Source of the DNA: Hyparrhenia diplandra
Taxonomy: Eukaryota > Streptophyta > Magnoliopsida > Poales > Poaceae
DNA: 64,000 nt
Reading direction: 5' to 3'
NCBI GenBank assembly: GCA_015847255.1
Contig: JADLZK010008414.1
Coordinates: forward strand, 124,001-188,000
Within the stretch, counting starts at the first letter, position 1, and each line of letters opens with the position of its first letter. Below, one piece after another: positions 33,780 to 45,899 of this stretch. Under the pieces are notes generated by a model. That model was given only the letters and a program-made list of their open reading frames with translations. It was not told the origin of the DNA and searched no databases. Position numbers and translations under genes: made by a program.

Positions 33780-36700
33780 TGTCACGCCCCACTTCTTAAT
33801 GGGACTTTTTAATCTCGCGTATTGGCGCCGAGGATCACGCTACCAATACGTTGAGTCCTGATAATGGAAATCAGTTATAGATGAACTATTCGAGCATATA
33901 TTGACATAGGATAGATGTACTTACAGCGGTGTTGAAGACACCACTCGGATTATATTGATCGAGAGTAGCCAAGCGTGAAGCGATGGTTTTATCGTGGCGA
34001 GGTGCGCGGAGGGCTAGACCGTGCGGGCACAACTCCATGTTCCCGGGCAACTTGAGCGCGGATGGAATTCACGGACTTCTACGTCTTTCTCTAAGCAACG
34101 TCTTGTAAACTTCTACGTCGTGGGTCTCCTCGCCCGACAAATGACCTTACAACCGGATATGCCGATATCCGTAAAAATAGAGGGGTGAGTACAAAGCGTA
34201 CTCGGCAAGTCCCAACCGAGGGGGTTGTAATTATTAAGGGTTTGGGCCCTAGCGAGTCTCTAAAACTGCTCTCGCTAGTTCGGTTTATCTCATGTCATCA
34301 CCACTATCATGACACCACATGTTAGTCATCATCAAAATGTATATCTAATCATAGATGTTCGTCCTAGCACTTGCCCATTCCAAGGGCGTGGCTATTGAAT
34401 AGATTCAATTAACTTTCTGCGGAGAGGTTGTACACTTTTCCCCACACGATAGACCTTTTGCCCTTACCACCGCGACTTGGCTTAGAGCGGGCCCTAACGA
34501 GATCCGTACCAGCTTGGGTGCTACCTAGGTATATTGGTATAATCTTCACCCACGACTTTTGAGGGGTTGGAAGGACAACACGCCACCCTAAGATGACGCA
34601 TCACCCTAGACAATATGGTGATACCAAATCACCTTACGGCTTTACGGTGTAATACCTAATTACCCAACCTATCCACATCAACACCACTCTCAATCTCAAA
34701 TCATCAATATGTGCCTCTAGCGCTCGCGCCACCAGCGCCCAAACACTTCCGTGGAAGACCACTTTCGGCATCCACGCCAACGGGACATGGGGCCACTCTC
34801 CCCACATCCGCTCCTAATAGGTCGCTTGCACGCTTTCCGCCACCTTGGATCCCAATTATACCTCAACCCAAGCGGGGTGTGAATCAAGCCGCCCCATAAA
34901 GCGGCGTGTGGGTCATGCGTAACATTATACTAGGTAGAAGGTCTATGAACCGGTCCTTAGGGGAGGCGTAGTATCTCTCCCGCATGAGGAACCCCCATGG
35001 CGATTCCGGCGTGGTATTTAGGCTCTACCGGACTACCACTACTCACCTCTTTTGTTGGTTAGGGTTCATTAGGCATTCTCATGTTTCTCTTGATCACAGC
35101 GTATGGCGTAGATAGCGTGGATGATTACGTCATCGGCTTAGCTCCATAGCTACGTTATCGGGCTCACACCACTATTTACTAATCCGATTTATTATTATCA
35201 TCATCATTATATCATCATATTAAGGTCATGATTAAGGGGGTAAGGACTTGCACAGGATGTTCTTCTTGATCGGGTAATGGCGTCGAGCGCTCCTAGCTTT
35301 GTCGAGCGGGAAGCTCCTAATCGATCGTCGAAATCTCACATGGCGACTGGCGATAAACCTAGCTTGAACTATGACATATAAAACAAACATAGAACATTAT
35401 GGTGGCAATGGGTTAGATGCATAGAGCTAGATTTTAGATGAATTATGGAAGTCGTTTTCACGCTAAACGGAGTTCGGATGCATGAGATATGGATTTATAA
35501 TATTAATCCCTAATTAAATCATTAGGGTAATATTATAATATAATTTTATCATGTAATAATATTGGAACTAATTACATGATAAAATTCTATAAATCGAATA
35601 ATGAATTTACAAATTTTTGGGAATTTTTTCGACACCGGAAAGTATACTTTTAAACATACATCGTAATACGATTCTTTGGGTGTACATAGCAATTTTCCAT
35701 GTGTACACAGCTCTGTCTCTATGTCTTTGTACAACTGACGCGTGGGTCCAGGTGGGTGCCACGTGGGTCAGGTGGGACGCCGCGGTGCTTGCCTGCGTGG
35801 GCGCCACGTGTGTGGTGGGTCGCCCGTTTAACTGTGACGGAGGAAGCAGAGGGCGGCGTGGCGGCTCCGTATTGGCCGATGCCTTGACGGCGTTTGGTGC
35901 GTGGCGGCGACACCGTTTGGGCGTCGTCCGTCGTGCCTGGCGGCGCCTCGCCGGACCCTCGCCGAGGCGGCTTCCCGTCGGCGCTTTTCTCGCCGCGTGG
36001 GGCTCGTTGGCTTCCCCTCTCGACGCCCTGGTTGGAGATGGAGTCGGTGAGGGCGGCGGGGTGGTGCGTCTCCCACGGCGGTGGCGACGTAACCGGGCGG
36101 CGACGGCGGCGGTGCTCCGGTAGCTGGGCGTTACAAGGCAGCTGGGGGCTTGATATACAGGGAAAAGAAAGAGGTGAGGAAGCGTACTGCACCGCCAATT
36201 GACACCGGAGTTGTCTCGACGGCGACGAGCCTGATCCCAAAGCTGGCGGCGCCGGCGGAGGTAGATTTGGGGAAAAATTCTAGCGAGCGGAGGGGAGGAG
36301 GATAGGGAAGGAGGAGGCGGGCGAGCACCTCAAGGCGTTCCAGGGCGTAGGCGAGCTTCGAGGGTGTGGGTGCGGCGGATGGGAGTAATCTATCGGGGCC
36401 TATTTATAAGCGCGCGCGAGTGCTCATCGCCGACGCGATTTCTGCATCTCGAGATCTTTTCCGGCAGCTCATCGCTGTGCTTGCGGACCTCCGTGCGAGT
36501 TCCGTCGCTCGTCTCGTTGTCCATGGCGCCCGTCGCGGCTAGGCTGGCTAGAGCCTGGCGGCCGGGGTGTCGCGTTCTGCGGCGGCGGTGGCCGCAAGCG
36601 GCGGTCTGGCGCCTCGTTGGCATGGCAATGATGCGGTGAGCATGCTTGGCATCGATGTGACGGCTCGGCTGCCACGGGTCCCATCTGCTCCACCGTGGCG

Positions 36701-37787
36701 CTCGTCCACGCCGAGTGTCTTTGTTCGGGTGGTGAGCAGCTGGTATGGCGCCGGCGGTTGTCCGTTTGCGTCGGCAGCCGGCTGGCATGGTTGCCGCCCT
36801 CGGCTGTTCAAGTTGACGCCGGTCCCCGTGTGCACAGCCTGGCGGGGAAGGGACGACGCGATGCCCCGACGAGGGTTGGCAGCGGCCCCTGTGTGCCGGT
36901 CCACGCCCGTCGGTGCGGCGGGGGGATCACGATGTCCCTTCGGCGTCCTTGGGGCAGAGGAAGGAAGGGAAGGAACCGACAATTTGGGCCCTTTCCGATT
37001 TGGAGTGGGTCATTTCTGGGCCGGATCAGGCTCATGAACCGGGCCGCGAGGCTCACCGGGTTTAGGCGGCCTGCTTTCGATGGCGAGGAGGAAGGAGGGA
37101 AGGGAGACGCTGGAGTCTTCAGCTGGGCGGATGAAAATTAAGCCCACGAGCTCTTCCTTTTTATTTCTCTTTTTCCTTTTCCTTTCTCTATTCTTTTCTC
37201 CTTCTTCTTATTTTCCCCTCTCATTATTTTGTGTGTGTAAATATATATATATTGTGAGTATTTACACAAGCATTCATATGTATCGTCATGACTGGTATTC
37301 ATGAAAATATTTATTTTGGTATACTTGTATAAATATGTGTATATATATTTGTGCACACACATACTTTCGAACTCTCACTATTTCATGTGTAACATATATG
37401 GTAATTATTTATACAAGCACCTTCATATTCCCATGACATTTATTGTCAAGAATAATTGTTTATTGTGCTCATAAAATATCCATATATATTTTTTTGGTAC
37501 ACACTTGTTTCGTATATTTTATTCCCAGAGAAAAATTGTAAATCACTTCTCATGCGATATTATACTTCCATAATAAACCTAGCACTACCTTGCATCGTTG
37601 GTCACCATAAAGCTCACAAGCAACCAACAAAAGGATCCTAATATTCTAGATGGTGAGAGTTGAATCACGAGGTTTTCGAAAAACAGGGTTTAGGTTTTAG
37701 CGGAAACTAAATCAAGTTTTAGTTGTAATTATAAAAAGTTCAAATTTTTAGTGAATTTTAAGATGATGTAAAAACACGGGTGTTACA
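33780..37787 (-). repeat. LARD 3' LTR (left copy)
   Basis: 4008 bp with TG...CA ends when read on the minus strand. A minus-strand TATAAATAGGCC box lies at about 36400-36411. Its alignment with the right LTR runs over the entire length. Long AT-rich blocks, for example around 35370-35610 and 37200-37480, are identical or differ only by single-base indels. Confidence 0.9.
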
Positions 37788-37806
37788 AATCTACCCCACT
37801 TAGATG
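37788..37806 (-). other. LARD polypurine tract
   Basis: The minus strand reads CTAAGTGGGGTAGATT immediately before the TGTAACACCC start of the 3' LTR. A purine-rich run at this place primes plus-strand synthesis and confirms the minus orientation. Confidence 0.7.
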
Positions 37807-40800
37807 AATCTCGTCCCGAGATTCCTAGTCTCTGAGTGAAGGTCTAATTTGAGGCCTAAAGGGATAGAGATAGGGGAGGGAAAACTTTCCATTGCTTACG
37901 ATCTTTGTCGTTACAGAACCTCTACTATTATCGTGTCACTCCGTGTCGAGCAATACGATCTTTGTGGAGGGCATGCCTCTGCCCGTTGGTGATTACTTGC
38001 TTTGCTTTTACCCCATCTTCTTGGTCTTGCATCTTGTCTTCGTAGTCTTGGTCTTCTCCGTGGCTACCCCACTTGGAGGGCTGATTCCTCTAGTGTCTTC
38101 AATCCTCACGGTGTCTTCTAGTGCACTGTCTTCTTTTCGCGGTCTCTTGCGGTGTACTTTCTTGTCTGCGTCCTCCGAGATCTGATCATCGGGAATTTTC
38201 GGGATTCCATTTTCGTTTGGAACCCTAAGTGTTACATTTGCTCTATATCATCTTAGCCCGTTTCTATTTTTCTCTATTTCTTCTTGTTTCGCCCATTTGA
38301 TTCTTTCTTTTTCCTTATTTTTAGCCCGTTGGTATTTTCTTTTCTTCTCTTGCATATAGTGCTACCCACTTAGAAAATTTTACGCTTATTATTTGCTCTG
38401 TGGCTTTTATGGTTAGGCACCCGTCAATTTTTTTTCTTCGTCGACTTTCGCATTTGGATGGTGGATCACACACATGGATTTTGATAACTTCAAGGGGAGT
38501 ACAACGATAGAGTGAAAAGGAATGCTACTCTGATTACACCTCCCTTGGGAGTGGCGATTCGGCAGTTTCGGTCATGGTGGCTTACCATACGTATTGGGTC
38601 CGGTACTTGGCTCTGCTTATTTGGGGGCTTCTTCTCTTGGTGGTGCTTGGCTGATCGGCAGGGGTGCTTACGGTTGTCGGTCTTCTGGCGGGGATGGCGG
38701 CCTGGTGGAGTCCGTCCTTCTTCTTGTGAAGGGATTAGCGAACATCCCCCGGTAGTTCTTTGGTTCGCGCCCCGGGCCGTGGCAGCGTCTTCTGCGTCTT
38801 GATTGGAAGGCGATGTTGGTGTCCCTCGGTTCGGACGTGTCGGCTCTTGGATGGCCTTGGGGGGTCTCGGCAAGTGTAGCCTCTCGGCGAGATGCCTTGG
38901 CGACTTGCTCTTTGGCGTGGGCGTGATCCGCGAGAGTCGTTGAGCGTAGCTCTCGGCTCGTTTACGCTCGGCCGGATCAGGCCTCTTATGGCAGCATCTG
39001 GCGGTCGTCTTTGCTCATCAAGAAGCGGCGAGATAGGATAGCAGGTGCGTGATGACAGGGCTGCCTTGTGGACCTCGCACGTCCTCTAGGCGAGCAATCC
39101 GAGGCGGGTGATTCTTTCCCTCGGGTGGTAGGTGCCTCATGGGAGTGCGGGCGATGGGCTCCCCTGTAGATCGCGGCAAAGGCGATGGAGTGCCTTGCGG
39201 GCGGCGGCTTGGTAGGTGTCGGAAGCGAAAACCAATGGTGGTCACACTCCGGTCGTCGGTGAGGCGGGGTAGTCTCGACTTTTGGCGATGTAGGCGGTGA
39301 CCGCGGCGATGGGTGCCGCTCTTCATACTCGCTACCCTCATACTCGGGGGTTCCACGGATGCCAAGGTTACGTGCGATGCGGTAGAGAAGTTGGGGAAAT
39401 CCGGGGTGTTGATGCACCGGGCCGCTAACTAAAGTGCCGGCCATTCGGCAATGTTTGGTGGTGATGCTTGGTGGGTGGATTGCGAAGGGTGTGATGGCGG
39501 GGTGGAAGATGGAGGTTAGCAATGAAATGTTTGGAGTGGGATGGTGGTGAGAGCGATGGTGGTGCTCTTTTTTTATAATGGGTCGAGGGTGATGGCTTAC
39601 GGGAGAAGCTTGGTCGATTGGTATTGTGGTTGTGGTGTGTGGTGGAAGGAAGGGAGTGAGTCTCGTATCCTCGACCTTGTAATAGTATCGTGGTCATGGG
39701 GATTTTGTGTGGATCTTGGCGGTGGATTCCTATAGTGGGGATTTGTGTGTCTTCTCTTTTTGTCGGCACAATTGCTTTTAGGCATTTACGTATATACGGG
39801 GCATCTGTTCGTTTTCGGGCATAACTATCTTTTATGGGCTTGATGACCGGTCCTCATTTCTTGATTATCTTACGCTTTAGCATTTGTTGGTCTTCGGCTT
39901 GCATTCATCGGGCACTTTGGTTTGCCACTTGAACTGTTACGTCATCTTGATCGGCTTCAGCGGTGCGTGGTTCGGAGTCAAGTAGCAGCCAGTATCAACG
40001 ACTTTTCGGCATTGATGTGACAAACATGTCGGCAATGTTGCATGGTCGTCGGTCCACGATAACAGCGAGGCGACGGCGTGTATTTGTAGGGGGAGAACAC
40101 CGGTGTGGTTCAACGGGCTCTGATCGTGGAGTCCATCGGTTGTCGTCACGTCCTGCGGGGTTAGTTCCTATTCTATTTGGACGAGAAAGGGAGTGGGAGG
40201 GATAAGCACAAAGGTGCGATTTGGATCTATCTAACTAAGGATTAGAGGGAAAGCAAGCATTTTAAGTAGGGATAGACTTTGGGGTATCCTAGTAACACCG
40301 GTGTCGAGGGAAACAACACAAACTTACGGTGTGAATCATTATGAAAAGTTAGTCACGGTGGACTAAGTTTTGCTGGAAACTAATCTTATTACTCGTGACT
40401 TGAGGAAATTTTCAGTGCGTTCACGGATCCTATCGAAATCTTCCATTCATCAATTCTTGTAAGTAGTAATAATGGGAAAAAATTTCCATAGGATTGAAAA
40501 AAATCACAACATTTTATTAAACAAACAAAGCGCCAACAATATATTACATCACGCACGAGTTACATAGATGATATAAGGTCACATCACACATTGTAATTTG
40601 TCATGGCGACTTATTGTGCGACTTTGCTACTACTAAGACTAGAACCATGGGTTACCATAAGGCTCGCAACTACTAGTACTGCTACTAGAAGTCTAGCAAC
40701 AAGGTTAAATAGTTACAACAAGCATCGTCGTGGGTCGCTTAACTTAGGACATTGCTACTCAACTAGGACTTATCACATAACGGTGCCTTGTGGGATCTTG

Positions 40801-41123
40801 CTTCCACGGTACTCTTGCACAATCATCACACATTTGGGTATTCCATTCTCATAAGTCACTTTCGGTAGTAGTACCGAGGCTTACGAGTGTACCCTAGTTG
40901 TGAGAGAATTTCCCGGAGAAGCTTTGGAAAGCGTCCCAAAGGTTAGTCCATACGTGTATGACCATCCCCGTCCATCATTTGCATCCATTATATAATATCG
41001 ACATATACGCAACATAAGGTTATTGGATTGGTGCTCAAGTCTCTAAGTAGACATCCTTAAGTAAAATTTTAGAAGTATGTGCCAATAATTTAATCCGGTT
41101 ATTATTCCATCCTATACGGTCAA
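37807..41123 (-). other. LARD internal region without intact gene
   Basis: About 3.3 kb. Open frames are short and mostly Pro/Arg-rich on the minus strand (for example 38490-38873). The only protein-like part is 38987-39470. A CT-rich stretch on the plus strand (38220-38350) follows. The region 39470-41120 shows no domain on either strand. Confidence 0.6.
38987..39470 (-). pseudogene. Broken gag-like (retrotransposon accessory) domain in the LARD
   Basis: On the minus strand, pieces in two frames read QHPGFPQLLYRIARNLGIRG, GTPEYEGSEYEE, then in another frame TIGFRFRHLP and GEPIARTPMRHLPPEGKNHP. They resemble a domain that recurs in grass retrotransposon-encoded proteins, with GTPEYEG and FRFRDTYQ-type motifs. 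At least two frameshifts separate the blocks and there is no catalytic domain. It is probably the remnant of the parent element's gag region. I rate the resemblance from memory, so it needs a profile search. Confidence 0.5.
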
Positions 41124-41140
41124 GCTCGGCTCCGATACCA
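41124..41140 (-). other. LARD primer-binding site (initiator tRNA-Met type)
   Basis: The minus strand reads TGGTATCGGAGCCGAGC one base after the LTR end. It matches the start of the initiator tRNA-Met complement TGGTATCAGAGC with one difference in the first twelve bases. Confidence 0.8.
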
Positions 41141-41141
41141 C

Positions 41142-44100
41142 TGTCATCGCCCCCACTTCTTAATGGGACTTTTAATCTCGCGTATTGCGCGGGATCACGC
41201 TACCAATACGTTACCGAGTCACGATAATGGAAATCGATTATAGATGAACTATTCGAGCATATATTGACATAGGATAGATGTACTTACAAATGGCCCGGTG
41301 TTGAAGACACCACTACGGATTATATTGATGAGTAGCCAAGCGTGAAGCGGTGGTTTATCTGACGAAGTAGTCCCGCGAGAGGGCTAGACCGATGCAGGCA
41401 CAACTCCATGTTCCACGAGCAACTTGAGCGGATGGAATTCACGGACTTCTACGTCTTTCTCCTAAGCAGCGTCTTGTAAACTTCTACGTCGTGGGTCTCC
41501 TACGCCCGGCAATGACCTTACCGCCGGATATGCCGATATCGTAAAAATAGAGGGGTGAGTACAAGCGTGCTCGGCAAGTCCCAACCGAGGGGGTTGTAAT
41601 TATTAAGGGTTTGGGCCCTAGCGAGTCTCTAAAACTGCTCTCGCTAGTTCGGTTTATCTCATGTCATCACCACTATCATGACACCACATGTTAGTCATCA
41701 TCAAAATGTATATCTAATCATAGATGTTCGTCCTAGCACTTGCCCATTCCAAGGGCGTGGCTATTGAATAGATTCAATTAACTCTCGCAGAGGTTGTACA
41801 CTTTTCCCCACCACGATAGACAACGCCCCTTACCACCGCGACTTGGCTTAGACGGGCCTAACGAGATCCGTACCCGCAGGTGCTACCTAGGTATATTGGT
41901 ATAATCTTCACCACGACTTTTCGAGGGGGTTGGAAGGACAACACGCCACCCTAAGATGGCGCATCACCCTAGACAATATGGTGATACCAAATCACCCACG
42001 GCTTTCTGGTAATACCTAATTACCCAACCTATCGCATCCAACACCACTCTCAATCTCAAATCATCAATATGTGCCTCTAGCACTGCGCCACCGCGCCCAA
42101 ACACTTCCGTGGAAGACCACTTTCGGCATCCACGCCAACCCGGACATGGGGCCACTCTCCCCACATCACGCTCCTAATAGGTAAACACTGCTCCGGCCAC
42201 CTTGGATCCCAATTATACCTCAACCCAGCGAGGTGTGAATCAAGCCGCCCCATAAGCGGCGTGTGGTACATGCGTAACATTATACTAGGTAGAAGGTCTA
42301 TGAACCGTCCTTAGGGGGGCGAGTATCTCTCGCGAGGAACCCCCTGGCGATTCAGGCGTGGTATTTAGGCTCTACCGGACTACCACTACTCACCTCTTTT
42401 TGTTGGTTAGGGTTCATTAGGCATTCTCATGTTTCTCTTGATCACAGCGTATGGCGTAGATAACGTGGATGATTACGTCATCCGACTTAGCTCCATAGCT
42501 ACGTTATGGGGCTCACACCACTATTTACTAATCCAGATTTATTATTATCATCATCATTATATCATCATATTAAGGTCATGATTAAGGGGGTAAGGACTTG
42601 CACGGGATGTTCTTCTTGATCGACCTTGGCGTCGAGCGCTCTAGCTTTGTCCCGAGCGGGGAAGCTCCTAATCGATCGTCGAAATCTACGGGCTGGCGAT
42701 AAACCTAGCTTGAACTATGACATATAAAACAAACATAGAACATTATGGTGGCAATGGGTTAGATGCATAGAGCTAGATTTTAGATGAATTATGGAAGTCG
42801 TTTCACGCTGAAACGGAGTTCGGATGCATGAGATATGGATTTATAATATTAATCCCTAATTAAATCATTAGGGTAATATTATAATATAATTTTATCATGT
42901 AATAATATTGGAACTAATTACATGATAAAATTCTATAAATCGAATAATGAATTTACAAATTTTCCGGGAATTTTTAAACGACACGGAAAGTATACTTTTA
43001 AACATCCGGTATGCGATTCTTGCGGGTGTACATAGCCATTTTCCATGTGTACACACTGCCTCTATGTGCCGCATAACCGACGCCGCGGGTCCCCGGGTGC
43101 CACTGCGGTCCAGGTGGACGCCACGGTGGTTGCCACGCGGGCGCTCACGCGGTGTGGACGGGTCGCCCTGCTTAATCGCGGATTCGAGGAAGAGGGCTTA
43201 CGCGTGGCGGTCCGCATGGCCTCGCGTTTTGACGGGCGCTTTGGGCGTGACGGGCGACACCGCTTGGACGTTGCCCGCCGTGCTCGGGCGGCGGGCGCCG
43301 ACTTCCTCGCTTAACGGAATCGCTTCCTCGTCAAGCAGCTTTTCTCGCCCGCGCCTGGGGCTTTGGCTTCCCCCGACGCCCCGGGGGGTTGAGATGGAGC
43401 CCCGGGAGGGCGGCGGGGTGGCGCACCTCCCACGGGCGCGACGTGTCCCGGCATGGCGGACGGGCGCGGTGTTCTAGGCCGGGCGCTGGGGCTAAGGCGT
43501 ACCGGGGCTTGATATAAGCAGGAAAAGAAAGAGGGAGAGGAAGCCGCACCGCACCACACTGACACCGGAGTTGTCCTCGACCGGCGACGAGCCCCGATCC
43601 CTAGCCGGGCGGGCCGCAAGGAGGTAGATTTGGGGAAATCCCCTAGCGAGCGGAGGGGGAGGAGGATAGGAAGAGGAGGGCGAGCACCTCGCCTGTGGCA
43701 GGCGGAGCCGAGGGGTGAGGGGTGCGGCGGATGGGAGACCGACGGGGGGCCTATTTATAGGCGCCGCGGGTGCTCATCGCCGCACGATTTCTTGCCTCGA
43801 GATCTTTTCCGGCAGCTCATGCTGTGCTTCGCGACCTCCGTGCGCCCGTCAGTCAGTTCGCTGTCCATGGCGCCGTGGGCGGCTAGCGGGCTAGAGCTGG
43901 GCGGCCGGGTGTCGCAGGGGCGGCGCGGTGGCCGGCAAGCGGCGGCGGCGCGTCGCTGGCATGGCAATGATGCGGTGTGAGCATGCTTGGCATCGATGTG
44001 ACGCGCAGCCGCTCGGGTCCATCGCCCATCGCGGCGCTGCCCACGCCCGGGTGCTGTTCGTGGTGGTGACAGTCGGTATGGCGGCGGGCGGTTGTCCGCT

Positions 44101-45090
44101 AAGCGCCGGGCAACGAGCTGGCATGGTTGCCGCCCGCTGCCTCGTTGACGCCGGCCCCTCGGCGGTGCACAAACCGGCTGGGAAGGACGACGCCGATGCC
44201 CCGACGAGGGGTTGGCAAACAGCCCCCTGGTCCACGCCCGCAAGGGCGGGGGTCACGATGTCCCTTCTACTGCCGCGGGCGCAGAGGAAGGGAAGGAACC
44301 GACGAGCCGGGCCCACTCCTGACCGGGTCAGGTTGCTGGACTGGCTCGCGAACCGGGCCGCGAGGCTCACCGGGTTGGGCCGGCCTGCTCGGGTGGCAGG
44401 GAGGAAGGAGGGAAGGGGAGACGCTGGAGTGCTGCTGGGCCAGATGAAAATTAAGCCCACGAGCCTTCCTTTTTATTTCTCTCTTTTCCTTTTCCTTTCT
44501 ATTCTTTTCTCCTTCTTCTTATTTTTCCCCTCTCATTATTTTGTGTGTGTAAATATATATATATTGTGAGTATTTACACAAGCATTCATATGTATCGTCA
44601 TGATGGTATTCATGAAAATATTTATTTTGGTATACTTGTATAAATATGTGTATATATATTTGTGCACACACATACTTTCGAACTCTCACTATTTCATGTG
44701 TAACATATATGGTAATTATTTATACAAGCACCTTCATATTCCCATGACATTTATTGTCAAGAATAATTGTTTATTGTGCTCATAAAAATATCCATATATA
44801 TTTTTGGTACACACTTGTTTTCGTATTTTATTCCCAGAGAAAAAATTGTAAATCACTTCTCATGCGATATTATACTTCCATAATAAACCTAGCACTACCT
44901 TGCATCGTTGGTCACCATAAAGCTCACAAGCAACCAACAAAGGATCCTAATATTCTAGATGGTGAGAGTTGAATGCAGGTTTTGAAAACAGGGTTTGGTT
45001 TTAGCGGAAACTAAATCAAGTTTTAGTTGTAATTATAAAAGTTCAAATTTTTAGTGAATTTTAAGATGATGTAAAAACACGGGTGTTACA
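41142..45090 (-). repeat. LARD 5' LTR (right copy)
   Basis: 3949 bp. This is the promoter LTR in the element's orientation, with a minus-strand CTATAAATAGGCC box at about 43748-43760 that marks the U3/R border. It is 59 bp shorter than the left LTR because of many short indels, mostly in GC-rich segments. Confidence 0.9.
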
Positions 45091-45095
45091 GCTTG
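45091..45095. other. Right target-site duplication of the LARD
   Basis: GCTTG follows the TGTTACA terminus and matches 33775-33779. Confidence 0.9.
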
Positions 45096-45754
45096 ATATC
45101 AACACTTTTGGGTAAATGAAAACTGAGAGAAATTAAGGAACAAGACTAAGTGGTAGGTGTATGCGTGTGCATGTTTTCGATGGAGAACCGAACATAGATG
45201 CAATCACGCAAGACCCACCACAAGGGAGAAAAAATTAATTAAGGGCGGAACGACCGTGTACGGTGTGCCCTATATATAGGACAACACTAGACACATTTTT
45301 TTTTGTTAGCTTTTTTTTCCAATTAATCTTCTCCTAGTGTTTTCAATTGTTTACCTAGAGGCAAGGTTTGGATGGAGTATTGCTCTTTCTTCTTTACCCA
45401 TCTACATTCAATTGTTCATCCCTACCAAACCTTAACCTCCTATTGTCTCTTGGCCACTCTCGCCCAGCCACACGCACATCTCTCTCACTCCCTCTCCCTG
45501 ATTTCCGTGAGTGGTGATGCGTGACAGTGTACCCTCACACATTATTTTCGTGAGAGTAAAACCATATTTCGTGACTGTTTTTCCCTCTCACGAAATATCA
45601 GGATTCTGGTAATGAAAAGCTAACTGCAGTGGCATAGAGCGCATGGAAAAAAAAAAAAATGAAACGATGGTTGAGAAGGAAACTAACTTTTTTTTTTGTT
45701 GGCTGAGGAGGAAGTTGGTTTGTAAGTTGGTTTGTAATGGCTTACACGGAATTG
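45096..45754. other. Spacer between duplicate arms
   Basis: The first 140 bases are the right part of duplicate arm A and match 48986-49090. The rest is AT-rich, with a pair of complementary words (TTTCGTGAGAG near 45549 and CTCTCACGAAATA near 45585) suggesting a small foldback element. No gene is seen. Confidence 0.35.
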
Positions 45755-45899
45755 CCCCTTAGTTAATATGTTGCGTGTAGGATCATTGTACACGGTGCTT
45801 GTGAAATTAGATAGAGGGATGATGTCCTGGCTAGATGAATTTGCTTAATTCTACATTTATTTCGACTAGCGCTAGCAATTGATTTTAGAAAACGACTAT

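Larger units (their letters stand above)
33780..45090 (-). mobile_element. Complete LARD-like LTR retrotransposon (11.3 kb)
   Basis: Two near-identical LTRs (33780-37787 and 41142-45090, about 4.0 kb each) flank a 3354-bp internal region. On the minus strand the element starts TGTAACACCCGTG and ends GGGCGTGACA. A primer-binding site adjoins the right LTR, a polypurine tract adjoins the left LTR, and a perfect 5-bp target duplication (GCTTG) flanks the whole. No gag-pol polyprotein is readable inside; only a broken gag-like stretch remains. These proportions match the large retrotransposon derivatives (LARDs) described in grasses, which are mobilised in trans by an autonomous relative. Near identity of AT-rich LTR parts implies recent insertion. 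Confidence 0.9.

Noticed and set aside
35617..37141. Long open frames inside the left LARD LTR
   Set aside because: The corresponding frames in the right LTR are different in length and sequence, so they are not conserved coding regions.
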